In this document: piece after piece, positions 1-6,388 of the stretch
How positions within the stretch are numbered: position 1 is the first letter of the stretch
How the letters are laid out: the number at the start of each line of letters is the position of its first letter
DNA from: an uncultured Bacteroidota bacterium
GTDB lineage: Bacteria > Bacteroidota > Bacteroidia > Chitinophagales > Saprospiraceae
NCBI GenBank assembly: GCA_937952445.1
Contig: CALGAA010000261.1
Location: 1 to 11,131 of the forward strand
Length of the DNA: 11,131 nt
Reading direction: 5' to 3'
Notes under the pieces: model-generated
What the model saw: only the letters and a program-made list of their open reading frames with translations
The model's database searches: none
Told to the model about the DNA's origin: nothing
Program-made: the position numbers and the translations under genes

Positions 1-1
1 A

Positions 2-1459
2 CAAACAGATCTGGATGAAACCCAGCGGCAGTATCTGGAAATCATCAACCAGTCAACGGTGTCCTTGTACCGCATTATCAACGACATTCTGGATTTTTCC
101 AAGATGGAAAGCAACAATATGGAGTTGGTGATCGATCAGGTAAATGTAGAGGAGGTGATCTCGGAATCGATCAACATCGTTTCCTACGGAATGGTAAAAA
201 AGAAACTCGAATTGTTGCTGGACATCGAACAGGCGGTGCCGGAATATATATGGGTGGATGCGATGCGCATCAAACAGATTCTGGTGAATTTGCTGAGCAA
301 TGCGTTGAAATTTACTCCTAAGGGGGAGGTGAAGCTGTACGTGCGTTTGCTGGAGGATTGTGGCAATGGCATGATGAAGATTCGATTTGGAGTGAAAGAT
401 ACCGGAATAGGTATCCATCCGGACAAGATGCAGGAGATATTCAAGGCCTTTACGCAAGAGGATGGCAGTATTACGCGTAAGTATGGAGGGACCGGGCTTG
501 GGCTGACGATTTCGAATAAGCTGCTTTCGCTCGCGGGTAGCAAATTGCAGGTGGAAAGCGTACAGGGGGAGGGCAGCGATTTTTATTTTGACCTATTGGT
601 GGAAGGTGCGCGCACAGAGTCGGAGCTCGTACTGGAGGGAGTTGACCGCGTACTTATCGTGGATGACAATGCCAATAATCGCCAAATTCTCAGGACGATG
701 CTCGAGCATCGGGGGGTCGAAGTTCAGGAGGCTGAAAGCGGTCTGAAAGCGTTGTTGTTTCTCACCGAGAATGCACGGTACGATGTAATCATTATGGATT
801 ACCATATGCCGATAATGGACGGACTCGAAACCATCAAGAAAATCAAAGAGCTTCAGTCAAACCAGAATGTCGTCCCTTCATTTATCGTCCTGTACAGTTC
901 GTCGGATGATGCAAAATTGAACATGGCTTGTGATCAACTCGGTATACAACACCGATTGCTGAAGCCCGTGAGGTCCAACCAGATGTTCCAGGTGTTGTCT
1001 GAATTGCACGCCGGTCGTGACCAGCTGTTCTCAGAACAATTGTCGGTTAAAAGCACCGCTTCTCAGGGGAACTTTAAGGTCCTCATTGCAGAAGACAATA
1101 AAATTAATATGACGCTGGCCCGTGTGTACGTACAGGAGCTGTATCCAGATGCTGACATACTGGAAGCAAGGGATGGGAAAGAAGCGGTACGGCTTTTTAA
1201 AGAGGAGAGACCCGACATCATATTTATGGATATTCAAATGCCCGATCTCAATGGACTCGAAGCCACAAAGTTGATTCGAAATTTGGAGGAGCATATAGAA
1301 ATCCCTATAATAGCATTGACAGCCGGAACACTCCCCGGGGAAAAAGAACGTTGTCTGGAAGCCGGTATGACCGATTTTTTGGCAAAGCCTGTGCTGAAAA
1401 AAACGTTTGGAGACATGCTCAACAAATGGTTGATTCTGACAGGAGAAAGATCTGAATGA
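2..1459 (+). CDS. Hybrid histidine kinase with two receiver domains (5' end outside window)
   Basis: The frame is open from base 2 and reads straight into a kinase core, so the gene starts upstream; the GTG at 59 is internal. The first visible residues (TDLDETQRQYL, then LYRIINDILDFSKME) match the second helix of a HisKA dimerisation domain, so the phospho-accepting histidine should lie just left of the window. With base 2 as codon 1, the ATPase domain follows: N-box around Asn100 (NLLSNALKF), G1 DTGIGI at about 133 and G2 GGTGLGL at about 162-168. Two receiver domains come next. REC1 has paired Asp at about 221-222 and phospho-acceptor Asp266 (IIMDYHMP). REC2 has EDN near its start and Asp410 (IFMDIQMP). 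Both keep the conserved C-terminal Lys-Pro. No output domain follows REC2, so it probably autophosphorylates and relays phosphate to its own receivers and another partner. The sensor region is not visible. Two downstream signalling genes lie on the same strand, the first after a 90-bp gap. Confidence 0.95.
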   Translation, partial: QTDLDETQRQYLEIINQSTVSLYRIINDILDFSKMESNNMELVIDQVNVEEVISESINIVSYGMVKKKLELLLDIEQAVPEYIWVDAMRIKQILVNLLSNALKFTPKGEVKLYVRLLEDCGNGMMKIRFGVKDTGIGIHPDKMQEIFKAFTQEDGSITRKYGGTGLGLTISNKLLSLAGSKLQVESVQGEGSDFYFDLLVEGARTESELVLEGVDRVLIVDDNANNRQILRTMLEHRGVEVQEAESGLKALLFLTENARYDVIIMDYHMPIMDGLETIKKIKELQSNQNVVPSFIVLYSSSDDAKLNMACDQLGIQHRLLKPVRSNQMFQVLSELHAGRDQLFSEQLSVKSTASQGNFKVLIAEDNKINMTLARVYVQELYPDADILEARDGKEAVRLFKEERPDIIFMDIQMPDLNGLEATKLIRNLEEHIEIPIIALTAGTLPGEKERCLEAGMTDFLAKPVLKKTFGDMLNKWLILTGERSE

Positions 1460-1549
1460 TATTTCAATTCTTGTATTGGCAGAGTATTTGGTCCTCCGAC
1501 GCGGGAATGATCCGATTTTTCACATACACCACAGGCAAAGTTCGTAACT

Positions 1550-2299
1550 ATGCAGCGCCAGCACCTTCCTTCCCGGAAAGAGGAACTCATTCAGGAAATT
1601 GAGCAACTACGCACCTCGAACGAATTGAAAAATGGGTGGATATCCATGATCAGCCATCATTTTAAAGGCACCTTCAGCAGTATGGTAATGCTTATCGATG
1701 CACTGGAAAACGATTCGATCAGTCGGACCGATTTTATTGATTTGTTGCCCCAGCTCAAATCAGATGCGGAGAAAAATATAAAATTAATTTCAGAGGCTGG
1801 AGTCTGGATGAAGACCCTCCAGGAGGATTATGAGATGGTGTATGAGGAACTGGTTTTCCGGGAAGTATACGACCAGCTGAAGTATAAATTCCATCGGGGA
1901 TTGGAGGATAAAAAAGTAAAACTGAACTTTGTCGGTGAGGACAATCTCAGGTTGATCTCAGATCGGTTTTTATTGACTTTTATTTTGGAAAGGCTGTTGG
2001 ACAATGCCATCAAGTATTCCCACTCCGGTCAGACCGTCCATATTCGTGCGGAAAACACAGATCATAGTACAAGGGTCACGGTGGCAGATCGGGGTGTCGG
2101 TATGTCAGCGCAAATGCTGCCTTCCATATTTTCTTTTGATGGACCGGTATATCAGGGAACGCGGGGTGAAATGGGGCTGGGGCTGAGTCTTAAAATCGTT
2201 AAGAGTTTTGTATCTTTGTTGGCAGGAAAAATTGAATTCGCATCTTCAGTTGGTGAGGGTACGGAAGTCAATATTTATCTACCCTTAAGTAAAAACTAA
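1550..2299 (+). CDS. Small soluble sensor-less histidine kinase
   Basis: This 249-residue protein has no transmembrane segment and no PAS or GAF domain. A short charged, coiled-coil-like N-terminus (about 9-28) leads straight into the dimerisation helix. The H-box reads MISHHFKGTFSS; His36 aligns with the phospho-acceptor of the common ISHDLKG or SHELRTP motif, so the acidic residue normally next to it is His37 here. The HATPase domain has an N-box at Asn152 (LLDNAIKYS), G1 ADRGVGM at 179-185 and G2 MGLGLSL at 208-214, and ends at PLSKN. I chose the ATG at 1550 because an in-frame stop (1508-1510) lies upstream and no earlier start codon follows it. There is no clear Shine-Dalgarno sequence. 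The response regulator begins 8 bp after the stop codon, so the two are probably co-transcribed and cognate. Its input may come from a partner protein. Kinase activity is inferred from the motifs. Confidence 0.9.
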   Translation: MQRQHLPSRKEELIQEIEQLRTSNELKNGWISMISHHFKGTFSSMVMLIDALENDSISRTDFIDLLPQLKSDAEKNIKLISEAGVWMKTLQEDYEMVYEELVFREVYDQLKYKFHRGLEDKKVKLNFVGEDNLRLISDRFLLTFILERLLDNAIKYSHSGQTVHIRAENTDHSTRVTVADRGVGMSAQMLPSIFSFDGPVYQGTRGEMGLGLSLKIVKSFVSLLAGKIEFASSVGEGTEVNIYLPLSKN

Positions 2300-2307
2300 A
2301 ACGGCAC

Positions 2308-2943
2308 ATGCATGAAGAGCTACGTATTTTGGTGGCTGATGATCACGCCATCGTGCGGATGGGATTGATTCGGGAGATCAGGGAATTGAAACCGAGGGCA
2401 CGGTTGTATGAAGTGGAAGATTATGAATCTCTATATAAACTGGTAGCCAAAGAAAAACTGGACCTCGCAATTGTCGATGTAAAAATGCCCAACGGATCCT
2501 TTCCTGAGGCGATAGAATACGTCAAAATCAAACAACCTGACTTGAAGATTCTGGTATTTTCGTCGCATGATGAAATGTTGTATGCTCCGCGGTTTATAAA
2601 AATGGGCGCAGATGGTTTCCTCAACAAACATTCCTCCCGACAGGAAATAGAGCAAGCCCTGCAGGCGATGATGACCAAGGGGAAGTATCTTAGTGATGAA
2701 CTGAAAGATGCTATGGTATTTGAAGTTCACAAAAAGCAAAAGAAGGATGCATCGGTGGCCGCATTGTCCAATCGGGAATTGCAGGTAGCGAATAAAATTT
2801 GCGAAGGTTTGTCAATCAAAGAAATTTCCAATCACCTGCATCTTCATACGTCCACCATCAGTACTTACAAAAATCGCATTTTTGAAAAGCTCAATATCAA
2901 TTCTATTCCGGAGCTGGTCGAGGTGTTGAGAATGTATGAATGA
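2308..2943 (+). CDS. NarL/LuxR-family DNA-binding response regulator
   Basis: This 211-residue protein is the usual length for the NarL/FixJ family. The N-terminal receiver has the acidic pair Asp11-Asp12, phospho-acceptor Asp57 (LAIVDVKMP), switch Ser85/Ser86 and Lys107. A linker at about 125-150, lysine-rich near its end, joins it to a LuxR-type helix-turn-helix at about 153-207. That domain shows the family pattern LSNRELQVANKICEGLSIKEIS followed by the recognition helix TSTISTYKNRIFEKL. It should bind DNA as a dimer once phosphorylated and control transcription in the cytoplasm. The start is only 8 bp after the sensor-less kinase, which is the likely phosphodonor; the upstream hybrid kinase is another candidate. 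Target genes cannot be read from the window. The gene converges on the E2 gene across a repeat-rich spacer. Confidence 0.95.
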   Translation: MHEELRILVADDHAIVRMGLIREIRELKPRARLYEVEDYESLYKLVAKEKLDLAIVDVKMPNGSFPEAIEYVKIKQPDLKILVFSSHDEMLYAPRFIKMGADGFLNKHSSRQEIEQALQAMMTKGKYLSDELKDAMVFEVHKKQKKDASVAALSNRELQVANKICEGLSIKEISNHLHLHTSTISTYKNRIFEKLNINSIPELVEVLRMYE

Positions 2944-2951
2944 GTAACCAC

Positions 2952-3000
2952 AAAGCTCAAAGCTCAAAGTTCTAACCACTAGACTCTAAACCCTATTCCC
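2952..3000 (+). repeat. Degenerate 7-bp tandem repeat, array A
   Basis: Seven consecutive heptamers can be laid in register: AAAGCTC, AAAGCTC, AAAGTTC, TAACCAC, TAGACTC, TAAACCC and TATTCCC. The first two are identical and the others drift around a TAAACTC-like consensus. The array begins 8 bp after the response regulator stop codon. A second array of the same unit and orientation lies at 3165-3199. No coding signal fits this stretch. It is probably an intergenic repeat of the genome; its function is unknown. Confidence 0.6.
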
Positions 3001-3010
3001 AGAGGCTTTA

Positions 3011-3041
3011 CCTGCCTGCCATTACCGGCAGGGTAGGCAGG
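3011..3041. repeat. GC-rich inverted repeat / hairpin
   Basis: CCTGCCTGCC (3011-3020) pairs with GGTAGGCAGG (3032-3041) over 10 bp with a single G-T wobble, leaving an 11-nt loop. A shorter nested pairing, TGCC with GGCA, is also possible (3017-3020 with 3027-3030). No T-run follows on either strand, so it does not look like a simple intrinsic terminator, although it lies between convergent genes and could slow transcription from both sides. CCTGCCTGCC-type palindromes are, from memory, common dispersed intergenic elements in Bacteroidota; that link is not tested here. Confidence 0.65.
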
Positions 3042-3164
3042 CAATCCGTTCTTGCTAAATGCATTGTAGTGCCTTTGCAATTCATCCGTACGGACTCCCG
3101 TTGGTCGTAGGCTTTCAGCAAATCCTTCTCTTGACACTCTCCACTCACCCCCCCCTCACACCTC
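3042..3164. other. Non-coding spacer with a perfect 10-bp palindrome
   Basis: This is the rest of the 257-bp gap between the convergent response regulator and E2 genes. TCCGTACGGA at 3085-3094 is a perfect palindrome. The stretch 3133-3164 is strikingly C-rich on the + strand and A/T-poor, grading into the second heptamer array. A 64-residue frame runs through it but shows no domain and continues antisense into the E2 gene, so I do not call it a gene. It could be a decayed or dispersed repeat unit shared with the neighbouring hairpin. Confidence 0.4.
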
Positions 3165-3199
3165 TAAGCTCTAAGCTCCAAAATCTAAACTCTAACCCC
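3165..3199 (+). repeat. Degenerate 7-bp tandem repeat, array B
   Basis: Five heptamers stand in register: TAAGCTC, TAAGCTC, CAAAATC, TAAACTC and TAACCCC. They share the CTC-ending pattern and orientation of array A. Less regular C/T-rich heptamers (CCCCCTC, ACACCTC) precede them. The array ends one base from the E2 stop codon, so arrays A and B bracket the whole spacer. Confidence 0.6.
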
Positions 3200-3200
3200 C

Positions 3201-4457
3201 CTACCTCAACATCTTCATCGGATGCTCCAGATAGTCCTGAAGCGTCTGCATAAACTGAGCACCGACCGCCCCGTCCACAACGCGGTGATCACAACTCAGC
3301 GTGATTTTCATCGTATTTCCGATCACGATCTGGCCATCCCGGACAACCGGTTTGGTATTGATCGTTCCGACGGCGAGGATGCAGGCATCGGGAGGATTGA
3401 TAATGGCTGTGAATTCATCGATTCCAAACATACCCAAATTGGAAATCGTGAACGTGTTGCCCTGCATTTCCTCAGGCTTGAGTTTTTTATCCCGGGCTCG
3501 CACGGCCAGGTCACCAATTTCGGCCTTGATTTCTGACAGCGATTTGTAATCGGCATGACGGATCACCGGAACCATCAGACCTTCATCGACTGCTACGGCC
3601 ACCCCGATGTTGATATCGCCGTGCAGGGTTATTTTTTCGCTGTCGATGGATGCATTGACAAATGGATGTTTGCGCAATGCCATCGCCGCTGCTTTGATTA
3701 CTATATCGTTGAAGGAGATACGAACCTCTTCATCGTTGGAATTGAGCGATTTTCGGGCAGCGATTGCGTTGTCCATGTCGACTTCCACGGTCAGATAGAA
3801 ATGCGGTGAAGTATACTTGCTTTCGCTGAGTCGTTTGCCGATGATTTTTCGCATTTGCGATAGCCGTACGGTCTGGTCTTCTCCGCTCTGTATCGAAATT
3901 CCTGCTGAAGCCGCTGCCGGAGTCTGGACCCCGCTTTCGATGGCTTTTTCAACGTCTCGTTTGATGATGCGACCGCCGTCTCCTGAGCCGGTCAGTTGTG
4001 TAATATCGATTCCCTTGTCCGAAGCCATTTTTCGGGCCAGGGGTGACGCTTTGGTCCGACCGTCATCAGTAGAAGATTTCTGGGTTTCGGCTGGTGCAGG
4101 GGTATCTGATTTTTCTTCTTCCGTGCTATCCGCGGTAGTATCTTCTTGCTCCTCCTGCTCTTCTTCCTTTTCCTCTTTTTGCTCCTGGCTGGCTTCTTCG
4201 AGTAGTGCCTCGTAATCTTCTCCCTCTTCTCCCACTACAGCCACTACTGCATCCACGGGAACGGGACCTTCTTTGATCGCAATGTGCAAAAGTTTCCCCT
4301 CCCAGTAACTCTCCAATTCCATCGTGGCTTTGTCTGTTTCCACTTCTGCAAGAATATCACCGGGTTCAATATCATCGCCTTCGTTTTTGAGCCACCCAAC
4401 GATCACTCCCTCCTCCATCGTGTCGCTCATCCGGGGCATTCGTATTACTTCAGCCAT
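3201..4457 (-). CDS. pdhC: Dihydrolipoamide acetyltransferase, E2 of pyruvate dehydrogenase
   Basis: E2 moves the acetyl group from its lipoyl arm to CoA, forming acetyl-CoA in the cytoplasmic pyruvate dehydrogenase complex. The 418 residues show one N-terminal lipoyl domain (about 2-76) with lipoylated Lys43 in ETDKATME, and an extremely Glu/Gln-rich linker at about 77-132. A peripheral-subunit-binding domain follows at about 136-172 (KASPLARKMA to GGRIIKRDVEKAI). The catalytic domain (about 190-418) ends with DHRVVDG, giving catalytic His391 and Asp395. The start ATG gives MAEVIRMPRMSDTMEEG, the usual E2 N-terminus. The branched-chain and 2-oxoglutarate E2 enzymes share this architecture; the SDTMEEG start and the strong match to PDH-type E2 favour pyruvate, but substrate choice is inference. 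No E1 or E3 gene is adjacent: upstream lies divergent recR and downstream the repeat spacer, so it is probably transcribed alone. Confidence 0.93.
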   Translation of the reverse strand: MAEVIRMPRMSDTMEEGVIVGWLKNEGDDIEPGDILAEVETDKATMELESYWEGKLLHIAIKEGPVPVDAVVAVVGEEGEDYEALLEEASQEQKEEKEEEQEEQEDTTADSTEEEKSDTPAPAETQKSSTDDGRTKASPLARKMASDKGIDITQLTGSGDGGRIIKRDVEKAIESGVQTPAAASAGISIQSGEDQTVRLSQMRKIIGKRLSESKYTSPHFYLTVEVDMDNAIAARKSLNSNDEEVRISFNDIVIKAAAMALRKHPFVNASIDSEKITLHGDINIGVAVAVDEGLMVPVIRHADYKSLSEIKAEIGDLAVRARDKKLKPEEMQGNTFTISNLGMFGIDEFTAIINPPDACILAVGTINTKPVVRDGQIVIGNTMKITLSCDHRVVDGAVGAQFMQTLQDYLEHPMKMLR

Positions 4458-4487
4458 TTGTTCGTTTTATTTTATCGTATAAAGTTA

Positions 4488-4495
4488 CAAAGATA
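4488..4495 (-). promoter_or_regulatory. Candidate -7 element for the E2 gene
   Basis: On the minus strand this reads TATCTTTG, an exact match to the Bacteroidota -7 consensus TAnnTTTG, 30 bp before the E2 start codon. That would give a leader of roughly 20-25 nt. I see no TTG -33 element at the expected spacing, so the match is only partial. Confidence 0.45.
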
Positions 4496-4511
4496 AATAA
4501 ACAAATTATAA

Positions 4512-4524
4512 ATGATAATATCAT
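4512..4524. promoter_or_regulatory. 6-1-6 inverted repeat in a divergent promoter region
   Basis: ATGATA-A-TATCAT is a perfect inverted repeat with a one-base centre. It lies in the middle of the 99-bp spacer between the E2 and recR starts, where the -33 regions of both candidate promoters would fall. The placement fits an operator for a dimeric regulator, but the sequence is A/T-rich and a chance match is possible. Confidence 0.3.
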
Positions 4525-4544
4525 GTTCCCGAGAAAGAAAATGT

Positions 4545-4552
4545 TATTTTTG
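4545..4552 (+). promoter_or_regulatory. Candidate -7 element for recR
   Basis: TATTTTTG matches TAnnTTTG and ends 4 bp before the recR ATG at 4557. Transcription would begin at or next to the start codon, giving a leaderless or nearly leaderless mRNA. No convincing TTG -33 element lies about 20 bp upstream, so confidence is low. Confidence 0.3.
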
Positions 4553-4556
4553 AATC

Positions 4557-5177
4557 ATGAATCATTTACCCAACAGCTTTGAATCTCTGATTCATTCCTT
4601 GAGTCAGCTTCCAGGCATCGGGAAGAAAACAGCGATGCGGCTGGCGATGTACATCGTAGATCACAAGAACAAAATAGGACCGGAATTTTCCACGGCACTG
4701 GCCCGGATCGAATCCGAATTGACCAATTGCAGTGTTTGCGGACATTACGCCGATCAGAAACGTTGCACGATTTGTGCGGATCCCAAGCGCAACAATGGCG
4801 TGGTATGCGTGGTGGAAAGCGTGAAAGACCTGATCGCCATCGAAGATACGGGACAATTCCAGGGACGGTACCACGTACTCGGAGGATTGATTTCACCGAT
4901 TGATGGGATAGGACCGGATGATATCCGTATACAATCCTTGCTTGATCGCATCGAATCCGAGGAAATATCCGAATTGATTATGGCTATTAGTTCGACCATC
5001 GAAGGCGACACCACCCTGTATTATATATCCCAACAAATTGGCGGACGCGTGGCGCTGAGCTCGATTGCCCGTGGCGTGGCATTTGGTGGAGAACTGGAAT
5101 ATGCCGATGATTTTACCCTGGGGCGGGCTATCCTGCGCCGCACGCCGGTGGAACAACTATTTAATGGAGAACATTGA
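4557..5177 (+). CDS. recR: Recombination mediator protein RecR
   Basis: RecR works with RecO, and RecF at gaps, to load RecA onto SSB-coated single-stranded DNA during recombinational repair. The 206-residue length is typical. The N-terminus carries the helix-hairpin-helix LPGIGKKTAMRLA (about 18-30). A four-cysteine zinc finger uses Cys58, Cys61, Cys70 and Cys73. The Toprim domain starts at about 81 (VVCVVESVKDL, Glu87; HVLGGLISPIDGIGPDDI). The C-terminal ARGVAFGGELEYADDFTLGRAI segment is the family's usual ending. The ATG at 4557 gives the usual short N-terminus before the hairpin. No Shine-Dalgarno sequence is seen. The stop overlaps the glycosyltransferase start by one base (TGATG), so recR leads a coupled three-gene run. 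Confidence 0.97.
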   Translation: MNHLPNSFESLIHSLSQLPGIGKKTAMRLAMYIVDHKNKIGPEFSTALARIESELTNCSVCGHYADQKRCTICADPKRNNGVVCVVESVKDLIAIEDTGQFQGRYHVLGGLISPIDGIGPDDIRIQSLLDRIESEEISELIMAISSTIEGDTTLYYISQQIGGRVALSSIARGVAFGGELEYADDFTLGRAILRRTPVEQLFNGEH

Positions 5178-6388
5178 TGGATTTGTCCATTATTGTGGTG
5201 AATTATAATGTGCGGTATTTTCTGCACCTGTGCCTGGAATCGCTCCAGGCGGCTACCCGGGATCTTCACAGCGAAATCATCGTCGTGGACAACGCATCCG
5301 GGGATGGTTCTACCACGATGATCCGGGAACAATTCCCCTCCATTCATTTGATCCCCAATTCGGAAAATGTAGGATTTGGTCGGGCGTGCAATCAGGGTCT
5401 CGATGTAGCCCGGGGCCGGTATATCCTGTTCGTCAATCCGGATACCATGATGGGAGAAACCCTCCTGTACAAGGCCCTGGCTGTATTTGATGGAGATCGT
5501 AAAATTGGCGCCGTAGGAGTATGCCTTCTCGATGGAAACGGAGAGATCCTCCCGGAGTCCAAACGGTCAATTCCGACGTTGTGGTCGGGATTTACCAAAT
5601 TTTCGGGTTTGAGCGATGTGTTTCCCCGGATTCCGCTTTTCAATGGTTACTACGCCCCTGGCATTGATTACGACCAGACCGGTGATATCGAAGTTTTACC
5701 CGGCGCTTTTATGCTGATTCGAAAATCAGTCCTGGAGGAGATCGGTGGATTCGATCCGCGGTTTTTTATGTACGCGGAAGACATTGATTTGTCGTACCGC
5801 ATTACGCGGGCGGGATATGCCATCCGGTATGTAGGCTCACTGCACGTGGTTCATTTCAAGGGCGAGAGCACCCAAAAATCGGAGAAAACTTATACAAGTA
5901 CTTTTTTTCATTCCATGCGGCTGTTTATTCAAAAATACCGGAACGAACTGTATGCTCCTCCGGTTGCGTGGATGCTGGACAAAGTAGTTGCCACGATCCA
6001 GCGCATTCAAAACATCCGTAAGCAGATCAGACCATCGCGGGCTTCCACACGTACCGCATCGTTTCCATCCCACCTGGCAATCCTCTCCGGGAAATCGCGC
6101 ATCGAAGAAGTTTTACGGACCCAGTTTAATACGCCTGATTGGGAAATCATCCCGGATGAAGGGTCTGGCGAAGCCCCTTTTTACCTGCGGTACGCTCCTG
6201 CTTATCTTTCGACTCATGCGGATTCGGCAGTGATGGTGGACTTCAGGAGCATGAGCTTTGATCAGATCGTGCAGCTATGGAAAATTCCCAAACGACCTCC
6301 CATATACCTGGTGGACGGGAGCCATGCGTACATAATTTCGTCCCAAAATAAGGAAAAACAAGGAGAAGTCCATACCTTTACGTTATGA
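5177..6388 (+). CDS. GT2-family glycosyltransferase with a C-terminal extra domain
   Basis: The first 250 or so residues form a GT-A fold of the rhamnosyltransferase/WbbL type: SIIVVNYNV at 4-12, VDNASGDGS at 37-45, ENVGFGRACNQG at 63-74, NPDT at 87-90 (the DxD-like metal and nucleotide-sugar site), LPGAFMLIRKS at 174-184, FMYAEDIDLSYR at 197-208 with the acidic catalytic pair, and HFKGEST at 226-232. It probably adds a sugar to a cell-surface polysaccharide or lipid-linked glycan; donor and acceptor cannot be read. No transmembrane helix is evident. Residues 299-403 form a separate alpha/beta-looking domain, from HLAILSGK to IISSQNKEKQGE, resembling from memory a degenerate Rossmann-like tail on other Bacteroidota GT2 proteins. 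I use the ATG at 5177, giving 403 residues, rather than the TTG one codon upstream. It overlaps the recR stop by one base and the amidohydrolase by four. Confidence 0.92.
   Translation: MDLSIIVVNYNVRYFLHLCLESLQAATRDLHSEIIVVDNASGDGSTTMIREQFPSIHLIPNSENVGFGRACNQGLDVARGRYILFVNPDTMMGETLLYKALAVFDGDRKIGAVGVCLLDGNGEILPESKRSIPTLWSGFTKFSGLSDVFPRIPLFNGYYAPGIDYDQTGDIEVLPGAFMLIRKSVLEEIGGFDPRFFMYAEDIDLSYRITRAGYAIRYVGSLHVVHFKGESTQKSEKTYTSTFFHSMRLFIQKYRNELYAPPVAWMLDKVVATIQRIQNIRKQIRPSRASTRTASFPSHLAILSGKSRIEEVLRTQFNTPDWEIIPDEGSGEAPFYLRYAPAYLSTHADSAVMVDFRSMSFDQIVQLWKIPKRPPIYLVDGSHAYIISSQNKEKQGEVHTFTL

Noticed and set aside
1460..1549. Possible fusion of the hybrid kinase and the small kinase broken by a stop, since both use the same frame
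   Set aside because: The 90-bp gap has a second in-frame stop at 1508-1510 and no recognisable domain. The small kinase has its own complete DHp and ATPase domains, so two genes is the simpler reading.
3011..3041. The hairpin as an intrinsic terminator
   Set aside because: No T-run follows on either strand; a dispersed inverted repeat is the better description.
2952..3199. Heptamer arrays as a CRISPR array
   Set aside because: The units are 7 bp, directly adjacent and degenerate, with no 20-40 bp repeats or unique spacers and no cas genes nearby.
3059..3253. Small + strand frame of 64 codons in the RR/E2 spacer
   Set aside because: It runs through palindrome and heptamer repeats and then antisense into the 3' end of the E2 gene. 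The product is Ser/Pro/Thr-rich from repeat translation and shows no domain.
3817..4215. Long Ser-rich frame antisense to the E2 gene
   Set aside because: The Ser/Cys runs are the complement of the Glu-rich E2 linker, and the E2 frame has full domain support.
5174..5176. TTG as the glycosyltransferase start codon
   Set aside because: The next codon is ATG at 5177, which gives the normal MDLSIIVVNYN start and a classic TGATG overlap with recR.
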